64,000 nt of DNA from Spinacia oleracea (Eukaryota; Streptophyta; Magnoliopsida; Caryophyllales; Amaranthaceae): assembly GCF_020520425.1 (NCBI RefSeq), contig NC_079487.1:87425141-87489140 (forward strand), given 5' to 3'. Below, one piece after another: positions 1-11,169 of this stretch. How positions within the stretch are numbered: the first letter of the stretch is position 1; every line of letters starts with the position of its first letter. Below the pieces are notes generated by a model. It had not been told where the DNA came from, did no database searches, and was given only the letters and a program-made list of their open reading frames with translations. The translations under genes and the position numbers were made by a program.

Positions 1-80
1 CCAATTGACGGAGAAGTGCAGTACCCTCGTATACATTTATAAATCCAATTGACAGAGAAGTGCAGTACCCTAGCATATTG
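1..80. repeat. Short direct repeat inside the CACTA element
   Basis: The motif CCAATTGACRGAGAAGTGCA occurs at about 1 and about 46, each followed by GTACCCT, giving two copies of a roughly 46-bp unit. It could be the edge of a longer array lying to the left of the window. Confidence 0.6.
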
Positions 81-1059
81 TTTTGTTCAGCATTTATAAC
101 TCCATTAAGGTCAAAGTACTCAAAAGATACCTAATGTCTTAAGAATCTTAACATAAAGACTATGATGGCGGATACTAAGCTCCAAAAGAGCCATTTATTC
201 CATATCAATATATCATACTCTGAGATAGTCAAATGCTCTTTAATAGTCTCCAAAACCCAATTGATATGGAGTATAGATTCCTCCCTCTAACTTCTAAAGG
301 CTCCATTCCCTTTGCTAAGAGTGCAAAGAAAACCCTTCAACATTAACAGGTAAAATGAAATTACAAAATGACAATTCAGCCATACCTATCAAATCACGCG
401 TCAAGATAGTAAGATAAAATTTCACCTAATTCAGCTTTGTATGCACCCATAACATAAAAAATAAATTGTAAGGACGATAAAAGGATGATATGCATATCTT
501 CAGGACATCTACTGAAAGTCTGAGATACATTATTGATATTTCATTCTAGAAAAAACTGATGCAAAGAAAAGGAGAAACTAAAAGAAAATAACTCCAAAAA
601 AAGACATACAACCCTACTATCAAAACAAATGTCGAGCATAATTCTCCAAACCTCACAAAAAATTGGAAAACAACTCTAATTTCATAATTCCCCAAATTGC
701 AACAAATACAACTCAATTAACAAATTTCAAAATGGTCTATGATATTTAAACAATAATTAGAACTCCAAAATAATTATTTATTTTAAACCCTAAAATCGAA
801 TTGACTCGCAAATCAATAGGAAAAAGAACTCCAAATTCATCTAAAACCCTAACATAGAAACACAATACTTGAATTAGATGGGGTAATTAGCCGAGGAAGT
901 GAGAAGCTAGAGAATTACCGCAGAGAAGCGTAGAAAAGAACAAGCAATGGGGAAATATAAACTTCATCTAATCAGGGAGCTAGTATAATTTAAACAATCA
1001 AGAAACTCTCAAATTAACAATAAAGCATACAATTTCTGCAACAAAAGTTACAAAAGAAC

Positions 1060-1440
1060 CTAACCTGGAAGATCGAGTTACTAGAGAAAATGCATCCCAT
1101 ACACCAAGGAAGCAGCAAATAAAAAATCAGAGGATGCTCTCCAATAAAAAAAAACCAGAGGAAACAACGAATTTAACTTGAATTTGTTGGCCGAATTGTG
1201 ATTCAATTGGGATTTTCCATGAATATATAAAATGAAGTGAGATAAAAGTGGGATGAACTGGGAGGATTGAGAGATTTGATTGGAATTCATTAATGGTGCT
1301 GAAGGTGAGGAGGAGTGAAGACGGATTCATCAGGAAATCTGATAGATGGAGGTTAGGTTTTGGAGGTAGATCGGTGAGGAGGTTGAGGGAAACGTGGGAG
1401 ATGGAGTGAGTGTAAAGCGCGATTCATCGAAAATTTTAGG
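1060..1440 (-). other. Possible transcript leader/first exon in the CACTA element
   Basis: Read on the minus strand, this is a pyrimidine-rich leader-like stretch running into a small open frame (ATG near 1330, about 67 codons). Near 1066 there is a donor-like CCAG/GTTAGG. This arrangement fits a 5' exon of a gene carried by the CACTA element and transcribed away from its right end. The peptide resembles no family I recognise and may not be translated. Either a transposase leader or a captured host leader would fit. Confidence 0.3.
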
Positions 1441-2115
1441 AGAATTAGGCGGGATTTTGTTTTGCCTGAATGTATAATTGGTTTTGCGGGCTTAAAAACA
1501 TGTGGGTTCCACGTGTTTTTTTTTTTGCTAGTAGCGACGCTTTAGACCGTCGTAATATATTTCGGCTCTCTAAAGCGTCGTAATTTGCAAATTAATATTC
1601 GCGGCCCCAAAGCTCCTGCGACCCTTTGTCACACTGTCGCAATTATTCCGTCTAAATATGTACTCTTTTCTTGTAGTGAAGGCTTGGAGACGGTTCTGAA
1701 GATGATGAAGATCAACTAGACCCTTCGAGAGGAGAAAAAGAGCCAAAGAGGAGAAAGGCCGGATCGAGCAATCTGGTGAAACCCGCAGAGGTTGATGCTC
1801 GACCCAAAACCCCTTCTCCCGAGCCAGATCAAGAAATGGAGGGTATCTTCCTCGAAGATGATTCAGACAGGAGCATCCGAATAGGCAAAGGCCTAAGCTC
1901 GGGACTCCGAATCAATTTGATCCAACTGTTGAGGGATCACAAAGAAATTTTTGCATGGTCGGCAGCGGACATGTCAGGGATAGATCCGAAGATGATCTGT
2001 CATAAGCTGGATGTCGATGTCGAAGCTCGGCCAATCAAGAAGAAGAAGAGGAACTATTCCTCAGAGAAAAACAAAGCCATCGCCGAAGAGGTGAAGAAGC
2101 TGCAAGAGGCAGGCT

Positions 2116-2416
2116 TAGACCTGATCAAGATGAGCCCGGCCCGCCCGAAATTTTTGCGGGTTTGGGAAGAACTTTTCCGGTCCGGTTTCAGGGCCCGGCC
2201 CGACCCGGCCCGAAAATTTTATTTTTTGGGCGGGTTTGGGAAACAAAAAATACACTTTTTAGTTATAATTTGGCCCGGCCCGAAAAGCCCGGTAGGCCCG
2301 GCCCGAAAAGAACGGGTTTGGGCATAAAATTTTGGCCCGAATCTTGGCCCGACCCGAGATAGCGGGCTGATTTTTTACGCTCAAGCCCGGCCCGGCCCGC
2401 CATTTGATCAGGTCTA
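2116..2416. mobile_element. hAT-type MITE inserted in gypsy pol
   Basis: The 301-bp element has perfect 13-bp terminal inverted repeats, TAGACCTGATCAA and TTGATCAGGTCTA. A perfect 8-bp target duplication GGCAGGCT lies at 2108-2115 and 2417-2424. The 8-bp duplication and the TAG...CTA ends are hAT hallmarks. The interior is dominated by GC-rich GGCCCGGCCCGA-type motifs near both ends, separated by a short AT-rich core, which looks like subterminal transposase-binding arrays. It has no coding capacity. Its insertion interrupts an otherwise readable stretch of gypsy RT, so it came later than the gypsy element. Confidence 0.9.
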
Positions 2417-2748
2417 GGCAGGCTTCATCGAGCCATGCATGTACCCCAAGTGGTTGGCCAATGTGGTGATGGTCAAAAAAGCAAACGGCTCATAGCGCAT
2501 GTGCGTAGACTTCACACATTTGAACCGAGCCTGCCCCAAAGATTGCTATCCCCTGCTGAGGATAGATTAGTTGGTGGACTCGACAAGTGGCCATTCTTTG
2601 CTTAGCTTCATGGACACCTTTTTCAGGGTACCATTAAGTATTCATGCACCCTGATGACAGGGCGAAGACATCGTTTATCACAAGTGCAGGAGTGTTCAAC
2701 TACAGAATGATGCCCTTCGGCTTGAAGAATGCCGGAGCAACCTACCAT

Positions 2749-4297
2749 ACATGTGAACTGCTTGGATAAGTAAATCCAACCAAAGCATCACTAGCAACCT
2801 ATACAGTTGAAGTAAAAGTAATTATTGCCTAAGAAGCAATAAAACAGGGTTGTTTAAAGTTCTTCACTGAACTTGCGTAGATCACCTATCTGCTGGATTG
2901 ATGGTTCTTCATTGAATAATGCGTAGAACCACTCTTGAAGCAAGAAAAACGTCTGCTAACTTGATGGTTCTTCATTGAAAAATGCGTAGAACCACTAATG
3001 TAGCAAGAAAGACTAGATCACAAAATAAACATACTCAAAAGATCTTATCATCATATCTCGAAGAACATTCGATGAAAAGGATATTAAGATTCGCAAAGCA
3101 TGATAATTAAACCTATGCAACAAGTGAGAAGCAACACTCACATTGTAGCACTGGAAATCAAGCATAGCTTTGAATTCCATGAACTGTTTTAAAGATGGGT
3201 TTGAGGCCCATGGTTGTAAAACAATGGGGTTGAACATTTATCATATATGAAATGTATTTTCATATTCCATTTAATCTTGGTTTAGTATTAAATGATGAGT
3301 CCCTTCAATTTGACGATATATTCAAGATAGACTGTCAGGACCAGTCCTGTGACTAAGAAATGTCGATCAAGTGAACTTGAATGTCAAAGGTTGAAAATGG
3401 TCCCTGGTCGGAGTTTTCTATAAAATTGGACGCATAGAAAACGTTAGACGACTGGAATGCAAGATGACTAGTAGTTCTGTTTCTTGAACTATGTGGACAT
3501 GGAAATCGCATAGAAAACGTTAGACGACTGGAATGCAAGATGACTAGTAGCACGAAGCCGGGCCATCGCCCAGCAAGCCAAGCGCGCCACACGAACAACC
3601 AAGGCCACGCCAGGCCCAACGCAAAGGCCAGGCCCAGCAGGCCGTGGCAGCGCGCGCAGCTGCGAGCAGTGGGCTGCGAGTATTGCTGCTGCTCGCGTGG
3701 GCTTGTAGCTCGCGTGGGCCGAGCGGCCGTGTGGGCTGTGCGCAGGCATGGCCTGCACGCTTGCGGGTAATGCTCGTGTAGAGTTTGTGTTCACATACGA
3801 AACCTAAAGAGTATAGGATTTGTTTAATGATTAAATTCCTAATCCTAAAAGATAAATTAATTAAATAAGAATTCTACTAGGATTCTAATTTAATTAATTC
3901 GTATCCTAGTAGGATTCGATTACTTATTCCATGGCCTATAAATATGAGTTAAGGGCTCATAATTTACATAGAGTATTCAAGCATTCAAAGTGATTTTGAG
4001 AGCAAAATTCAGTCACATAATTGCGTACAAATAGCCGAAAATTCCAAGTACCTTAAGGGCGATTCTAGTTGATCAAGCTTAAGGCGGATCCGGACGTGCT
4101 GTGGACTATCTACGGAGGGACGACACTTGGAGTCCTAAAGACTTGTTCTTGTTCGGTTCGGGCGCAGCTAGGGAGGGCACGCAACAAAGTGTATGCATCT
4201 AAACTATGCTAAATGATTATGTGTAAATAATATGCTTTCCTGGCTTTATGGTTTTTCCGCATGATTTATGTTTTGTCATATGAATCATAACCTAACA
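2749..4297 (+). mobile_element. Old, rearranged Copia 3' remnant inside gypsy pol
   Basis: The right part (about 3551-4297) matches the 3' half of the Copia 1 LTR (compare 10430-11169) and ends in the same ATAACCTAACA. The middle (about 3285-3480) matches the noncoding region upstream of the Copia 1 3' LTR (compare 18025-18235). The left part (about 2760-2880) reads like decayed Copia RNase H sequence. Gypsy pol resumes at about 4298. It belongs to the same family as Copia 1 but is clearly older and broken throughout. No matching target duplication was found at its ends. Confidence 0.75.
3431..3550. repeat. 44-bp direct repeat in the Copia remnant
   Basis: Two identical 44-bp copies (3431-3474 and 3507-3550) start CGCATAGAAAACGTTAGACG and end GATGACTAGTAG. 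The second copy is directly followed by LTR-type sequence. In Copia 1 the corresponding sequence occurs once (about 18170-18213). Confidence 0.9.
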
Positions 4298-7100
4298 CAT
4301 TGGACCTGCCCGAGCTGAAGACAAAGAGAGACGTGCAAAGACTAATCGGCAAGTTAGCCGCACTGTCGAGATTCATATCGAAAGCTTCGGACAAAGGGTC
4401 CCCGTTCTTCAAAACTCTCAAACCAAAAACCCTCCCAGGAGGTAAGCCGAACAAGTAAAAAAGAAAGGTGTCCCGAGGAAGGTGGACCCCGAGTTGGCAT
4501 GGGAACAAGAGCAAAGATTATGCGTTCCAACAGTTTAGGGCTCATCTGACTCAACTTCCTACAATGGCTAGACCAAAAGAGGGGGAAACCCTATACTTAT
4601 ACGCCGCAGTTAGTCCCGGGATCGTAAGCGCGGTACTCCTTCGAGAAGAAGAAAAGAAGAAACAACCAATCTACTTCACCAGCCGAACTCTAACGGGTGC
4701 CGAAACTCGGTATCCACTCATCGAGAAAGTAGCTTATGAAGTGGTGGTAGCTGCACGAAAGTTAAGACCCTACTTCGATCCTCATCAGATAGTGGTGTTA
4801 ACCGAGCAGCCACTCGAAAAAGTGCTAGACAAGATAGAGAGGTCGGGAAGATTGGCTGCGTGGGCTTTCGAACTATCAGAGTTCTGCATCAAGTATCAGC
4901 CGAGGACAACCATCAAGGCACAAGAACTTGCTGATTTTTTGGCTGAATGCTCATATCAAGAAATGTTGGATGACACAAAGAGCACTTGGGAAGTCTACAC
5001 CTATGGATCTTCCACAGTCGATGGCTCGGGGGCCGGAGTTGTGTTAATACCTCCAACAGGAAAAAGCATAGAGTATGCCATGAAGTTTGGCTTTAAAGAA
5101 ACCAACAATGAGGCCGAGTATGAGGCTGCAATCGCAGGGATAGAGCTTTGCCTATCTCTGGAAGCCGAACATGTTTGCCTCAAAACACTCTCAGCTTGTA
5201 GCCAACCAGATCCGAGGGGAGTATGAGGCCAAATGGCCAAGCATGACAACTTATCTAGCAAAAATTAAATCCTTAACGTCAAAGTTAAGATCCTTAGAAG
5301 TCATTCTCATCCCCCAAGGCCAGAAAACACAAGCTGACGCTTTATCAAAACTTGCAAGCTCAACGCTCATCGACCTAAACAGGTCAGTCCATGTGGAAGT
5401 CTATCAAGAAAGGAGCATTGATTTTCCATCCCCTACGGTATGCAACCTACGTCCCGAGCCGAGCTGGATGGACGCGGTCATAGCATACAAAGAAAGGGGA
5501 GAACTTTCCGAAGACAAGCTGCAAGCAAGAAAATTGAAAAGATTCAACAAATGGTTCATCATCGATGCCAATGAAGAGCTCATGAGAAAGTCATTTTCAG
5601 CCCCACTGCTGAAGTGTGTCGGGCCAACCGATGCTGATTACATTCTAAGAGAGATCCGTCTCGGCATATGCGGAAATCACATGGGGGTAGGACCTTGGCA
5701 CATAAGGCACCCCGGGCCGGATATTGGTGGTCCACAATGGTTTCCGAAGCAAATGCGATGACAAGGAAATGTGAAAAGTGTCAGAAGTTCGCACAGGCTA
5801 TCCACCAACCAGCTCAAAACCCTACAATCAACAATATACCCCTTACCATTCGCACAATGGGGGTTGGACATCATCGGTCCATTCCCCTCGGCTGTGAACC
5901 AGAAGAAGTGGTTGATAGTAGGAGTGGATTATTTCAGCAAGTGGATTGAAGCCGAGTCAGTTTCTTCCATCACCGAAACACAAGTCCGCAAGTTCATCTG
6001 GCAAAAAATCATCACAAGGTTCGGCATACCGAGGCTAATGGTCTTCGACCAAGGGAAACAGTTTGATAACACCCCACTGCAAAGTTGGTGTAAGCAGTTC
6101 GGTATCCACCTAGCTTACTCAGCAGTATGCCACCCTTAAAGAAACGGGCAAGCCGAAGCCGCAAACAAGCTAATCCTCAATGCACTCAAGAAGAGAGTTA
6201 AGGACGAAAAGAGAAAATGGCTCGAGGAGCTTCCTGGAACACTTTGGTCCCTTCGGACCACCGAGAAAGAAGCCACTGGGCAAACACCCTTCCACTTAGT
6301 ATACGGTTCCAAGGCTGTCATCCCTGTAGAAATCGAAACAGAAAGCTTAAGGATCTAGTCATACAACAAGTATGATGGAGTGCATGGAGAAAGTAACGAC
6401 CAACTTCTGTCCGAAGCTCTAGATCTACTAGATGGAGCTCGGAACGACACCAGAACTCTAAACACAGCCTATCTACAAAGGGTTAGCAAGCACTACAACT
6501 GAAGAGTCAATGCCAGACCTCTAAAGGTCGGTGATCTAATGCTTAGAAACGCTGGTGCAGTTCAGAAGGAAAGGATCCATGGGAAACTCTCGGCAACTTG
6601 GGAAGGACCATACATCATCCACTCTGAAAAGAGAACTGGCACCTTTATGCTCAAACACTTTGAAGAACTATTGAAATGCCGATGTTCTCAAAAAATATTT
6701 ATTATGATCAAACACTCATTGTAATCCAAGTAAGTTGTTTAATGAGAAGAGGAAAGCCGTTGGCACCATGTGTTTCATTAAACGTATCTCCTTATGTGTT
6801 TTATTCATGCATGCGACTTAGGAATTGATCAATCCGAAGCCAAAATCAATCTGAGTTAACCATTCCTTGGATTAAATTCCATTAATTAGTTAACTAAAAA
6901 ACCAACGACCAAGGTATCGTCCAAAATCCCCGGATTCGCGATACCTCGGAAAACCCTATTCGCAACAAAAGTCGCTCGAATCGAGTTATAAAAAGCTCGG
7001 CTCAGATCCACGGATCGCCGAGGTCATAACTAAGAGTCAGAATAGCGATTTCTTGCCCAGGTTCCCAAACCAAAAGAAATCGGAAGAACAAAAGTAAATT

Positions 7101-7375
7101 GAGTCTCTTAGAAAATCTACGGATTTGAAGAACTCAAGCAAAATGGGTCTCTTAGCAAATCTACGGATTTTAAGAACTCAAAGCAGGATGAGTCTCTTAG
7201 CAAATCTACGGATTTGAAGAACTCAAAAGCAAAATGAGTCTCTTAGAAAATCTACGGATTTGAAGAACTCGAGCAAAAGAAGTCTCCTAGCAAATCTACG
7301 GATTTGAAAAACTCAAAACAAAATGAACTTCTGAGAAAATCTTCGGATCTGAAGAACTTGATCAAAACAGACTTT
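7101..7375. repeat. Tandem repeat, about 45-bp unit x 6, in the gypsy 3' region
   Basis: About six head-to-tail copies of a 44-46 bp unit, each starting like GAGTCTCTTAG and containing AAATCTACGGATTTGAAGAA. The last copy is the most diverged. The array lies between the integrase end and the antisense gene. Tat/Ogre elements are known for variable tandem repeats in this position, some of which have seeded genomic satellites. Confidence 0.9.
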
Positions 7376-7733
7376 TGGAGTTAAAATAAACTCAGCAAAA
7401 ACCGAAGGCTCTGAAGCCCAAAAATAAACAAAGGCAAAGCAATCAAATAGCAAGTCGAAACCATTTTTCATTCAATATTCGGGGAGAAGGGTACGATTAC
7501 ATCAGTTAACTCGGCACAACCCGAGGAATCCTCAAAAATTGAAAGCAAAATGAGTTTAAAGCTAAAATCAGCAGCCATCAACAGATGATATCGGCCTATC
7601 GAAGTACAAAGAAAGCAAAACAAAATTATTAAAGTACAACGCAGCGCCGAGGCAAAAAGAAGAAACTTAAGCACAACTTCGGAAGTCCTCAACTGGAACC
7701 AACCGACTCTGAAGAAGACGACTGCCCGAGTTC

Positions 7734-9745
7734 CTAAGGGATATCACCAGCAGACCCCTGTTGAGCAGCTTTCAAAGAGGTGCCCACATTAGTGTCACCT
7801 TCAGAAGCAACCTTCCGAGCCTGCTGGTCCCTAGCAGCTTCCTCTCGCTCCCGAGCAGCGTCGTCTCGATCAGCTTGACATTCTTCCTCATGGTCCCGAG
7901 CTTCAACCCACTTAGGCACATGTTCAACCCACTTAAAATCCGGCATGTTCTTATCGAACATGCGCCGAGCACCGAGGATCCCCTCCCAATACGCGTCCTG
8001 ACACTGATTGGCCGTATACATTTGGGCATTCTCCTGCTCAAGCTTACAAATCTTAGCCTTCAGCTCCCGAATATCATCCTCCAGCACTGGGACCCTCTCA
8101 ATAGTGGCCTTCACCAGTTCAGCGCTCTCGACCAGCCGCAAGATGGCACTCTCCTTATCATTAAGCTTGGCCTCGAAGCTAGCCTTCTCCTCGGCCTTCT
8201 CCTTCTCAAGGACTTGATATTTCTCTGAGTTAAGTGCCACGCGAACATAGAGATTCCCAACAATCGGCACCGATCTTCTCAAGCGCATCCGTTCCTTCTC
8301 GGGTGAACTCAACAACCAACAACTTAGCCCCCGCGAGCTCGGAAATGAGGAAGTTGGCCTTCTGGTCGAGATTAGGGACGTCCCGAGCATATAGTTCCTC
8401 AAACCTCTGGAGCCGCATCTCGTCATAATATTAACATTCAGCAGAAAAAGCAGTCCAGAAGTTGGCCTAGAGAGAACGAACTAGAATAAAAATCACAAGA
8501 CAAGCAATGAAGAAGTGGATAGACAACAAAACTCTAAACTTACCTCGTTCATGTGATACTAGTCCATTTTGGTTAGATGACTCACTGACTCCCCTAGAAC
8601 TCGAAACTGAGGGATAGAACGCAACATGTTCTCCCGAGCAGCTTCAGACCCAACCAAAGAGCCCACATGAGCAGAAGGATCTTCTACCATAACCGAGGGT
8701 CGGGCAAACCGAGCCATGGTCGTCCGAACTGCAGCAGGCACCCTCCTTATGGGGACATCGGAGCAAGGGTCAGCATGAACTAATCACTCCAACATAGAAG
8801 TTGAAGTAGAACCCAATGTCTCACAACGCCTTTTTATCCCTTGCTTCGGATCAGCGTCACCAGCCTCGGGAACCGAGAGGGTAGCATCCTTGGTCTCACC
8901 TTTCGCAGCCGAAGGATTATCCACCGCCACCTCCGAATCCGTGAGATCCACGAAAACTTTATGAGGAGTCCGAGGATCCTTCCCCGAACCATCAATAGCA
9001 CCTCCACCCTCGAAAGCAAGGGACCCAGAAGAACCCAAAGGAGGGTCAGTTTCGAAGGCCTCCACCTCATGGGTGATGTCCTCGACTATCACCCCCGCAT
9101 CAGTTAGTGGTTTTAGCGGAGAAGGCACACCAGTTTCCTCGACCAAAGGTTGGTCCACCGGTTCATTCCTCACCAGCACCGCCACAATCTTTAGCTTCTG
9201 GCCGGGAAGAGGAAGGAGACTTCGAAGATTCTTAGGAGGACCCTTCTGACGAGTGAGATAGCGTTCACCCGCTTCGGCAAGGCGCGGATCCCCAGCAACA
9301 ACAACCTGTCGAATGATTTCCTCAGTAAGGGGAGGACGTTGGCTAGTAAACTCGAGAACCTCGGGAATAGGCGTTACCTTCCTCGAAGACGAAGAATCCT
9401 TCTTCTTCGGTCTCGAAGAAGACTTCTCCTTAGAAACCTTCTCGATTTGGGAGAAGACTTCTCCTCCAAAACTTTCTTCTTCCTCGACTTCTTCCTCTCC
9501 TAAAGACACAAGAAGAAGCAGGGCGTCAGAACTAGTCAATAAAAGACCAAGTAAAAACGAAAAATAGCACTGCTTACTTCGGGCGCAGCGAGAGAAGGAA
9601 GAGATGAAGCAGACGAGACGACTGGAGCAGCAACTGTCACCTCGGATCCCTGAATGAAAACAAAGGGCTGAGCTCTGACACAAAGAAATGGAAAAGACTT
9701 CGGATCCGAAAACAAGACAATTAAAATCAGTTAACGGATCAGAAG
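7734..9745 (-). pseudogene. Tat antisense gene, distal (3') exons
   Basis: Minus-strand open stretches at 7734-8426 and 8784-9745 show the composition of the antisense gene of Tat elements. There is an acidic/serine-rich linker with lysine-rich patches (about 9400-9500), followed by a long Lys/Glu-rich coiled-coil-like segment (about 7900-8230, e.g. LEKEKAEEKASFEAKL) near the C-terminus. Pyrimidine tracts followed by AG suggest the several introns usual in these genes. Copia 1 separates it from the proximal part at 20207-21544. It is a fossil with several breaks. The function of these antisense products is unknown. Confidence 0.6.
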
Positions 9746-11169
9746 TGAAGGAAATAATGCCCTTGGTCCAAGTATGCATTCTATGTTAAGTCTAATAAAT
9801 GCGGTTCAGTATTAATTAACAAGTTAATAATTCAGTGAGATCAAGTGAGCTGAATGCCTAGCTAGAGGCCGCTTCAGTTCAAGTGGAATTAATGATATTA
9901 ATCCACAGCTTACTCTTGACTGAACCCGTAGGGTCACACAAATAGTACGTAAACGGATCAAGTATTTAATGGCATTAAATACTCTATCTATGGATATTCG
10001 GAATCGACGGATCTTGGTTTCAGTGGGAGCTGAGATCGTCACAGGCAAGAAATTAATACTCCGGAAACGATGATATTGTCGGAAACGGAAATATGGATCG
10101 TATCGGAAATATAAATATTATACAAGTCGTAGATGTTGCCGGAAACGGAAACATGGTACGTATCGGAAAATATTATCGGAAATGGAAATATTGCCAGAAT
10201 CGGAAATATTGCCGGAAACGGAAATATTGTCAGAATCGGAAATATTACCGGAATCGGAAAATAATTCCGGAAACGGAAATATTAAATATTTGTTCGAAAC
10301 GGAAAATAATTCCGGAATCGGAAATGTTAAATATTGTTCGTATCGGAAATGAATTCCGGAATCGGAAATTTAATCGGAAGCGCATCGTACGAATAAGCAT
10401 CGGACGAGGCCTGCCGGACGAGGGCCCAGCACGAAGCCAGGCCATCGCCCAGCAAGCCAAGCGCGCCGCACAAACAGCCACGCCAGGCCCAGCGCAAGGC
10501 CAGGCCCAGCAGGCTATGGCAGCGCGCACAGCGCGCGCAGCGCGCGCGGAGCTGCGTGGGCTTGCAGCTCGCGCAGGCCTCGCTGCGTGGGCTGCTGCTC
10601 GCGCGCACGCATGGGCGGCCCATCGTGGCTGCCGTGTGTGCGTGTGTAAGTGTTTGTGTTCGTGAACGTTTCCTAAAACGTGCAGAGTTCGGTTAATGAT
10701 TAAATTCCTAATTCTATTTGATAAATTAATTAAATTAGAGTTCTTGTAGGATTCTAGGTTTAATTAATTTGTATCTGAATAGGATTTCGATTCCCTTTCC
10801 ATACCCCTATAAATATGTGGCTTGGGTTCACAATTTATAACGAGTTTCAAAGTATTCAAAGTGAGTTTTTGAGAGAAAAATTCAAACACACATCTTGCTC
10901 AAATTGCCGAAAATTCTAGTACCTTAAGGGCGATTCTAGTTGGTCAATCTTAAGGCGGATCCGGACGTGCTGTGGACTATCTACGGAGGGACGACACTTG
11001 GAGTCCTAAAGACTTGTTCTTGTTCGGTTCGGGCGCAGCTAGGGAGGGCACGCAACAAAGAGTATGCATCTAAATTATGATATATGATTATGTATAAATA
11101 ATATGTAGTCCTGGGTTAATGGTTGTTTCCGCATGATTTATGTAATATCATATGTATCATAACCTAACA
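9746..11169 (+). repeat. 5' LTR of Copia 1
   Basis: Starts TGAAGGAAATAATGCC and ends ATAACCTAACA. Contains an array of CGGAAA motifs, then a GC-rich block (about 10420-10640), then an AT-rich block with a TATA-like CTATAAATATG (about 10806) that probably starts the transcript. Confidence 0.93.
10037..10380 (+). repeat. CGGAAA-motif array in the Copia 1 LTR
   Basis: A degenerate tandem array of an 18-20 bp unit close to CGGAAATATTGCCGGAA runs for about 330 bp upstream of the GC-rich block and the TATA-like site. It is repeated at about 19070-19412 in the 3' LTR. The position suggests a U3 enhancer-like array; that role is inferred from position only. Confidence 0.75.

Larger units (their letters stand above)
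1..1678. mobile_element. CACTA (En/Spm) transposon, right end
   Basis: The stretch ends in TTTTCTTGTAGTG, the reverse complement of the plant CACTA terminus CACTACAAGAAAA. Just inside are degenerate subterminal motifs built on GCGACGCTTTAGACCGTCG and CTAAAGCGTCGTAATTTGC (about 1532-1650), as expected of transposase-binding repeats. Immediately outside, Tat gypsy coding sequence begins, so the CACTA element is inserted in that retrotransposon. The probable 3-bp target duplication is aag (1679-1681), but the left end lies outside the window and this cannot be confirmed. No transposase (TnpA/TnpD) domain is visible. The interior is AT-rich with 'aaaccctaa' motifs on the minus strand, which look like leaders or introns of a transcript running leftwards. 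Confidence 0.7.
1689..6725 (+). pseudogene. Remains of Tat-lineage gypsy pol (RT, dual RNase H, integrase)
   Basis: Recognisable parts in order are the pre-RT and RT start (about 1776-2746, e.g. HKLDVDVEARPIKKKKRNYS), the RT tail with connection and RNase H (about 4300-4960), a second RNase H of archaeal type (about 4990-5230, e.g. GSGAGVVLIPP and NNEAEYEAAIAG), and integrase (about 5600-6320, with QWGLDIIGPFP and the core). An integrase C-terminal piece lies near 6500-6690. This is a fossil with many breaks and no coding capacity left. Interruptions are the hAT MITE at 2116-2416 and the Copia remnant ending at 4297. The element continued leftwards beyond the CACTA insertion. Confidence 0.85.

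Noticed and set aside
7761-8228. 155-codon plus-strand frame
   Set aside because: Opposite-strand shadow of the antisense-gene coiled-coil region.
10093-10665. 190-codon frame in the Copia 1 LTR (and its copy at 19125)
   Set aside because: It reads through the CGGAAA array and the GC-rich block. Overlapping frames on the other strand are equally long and there is no protein family.
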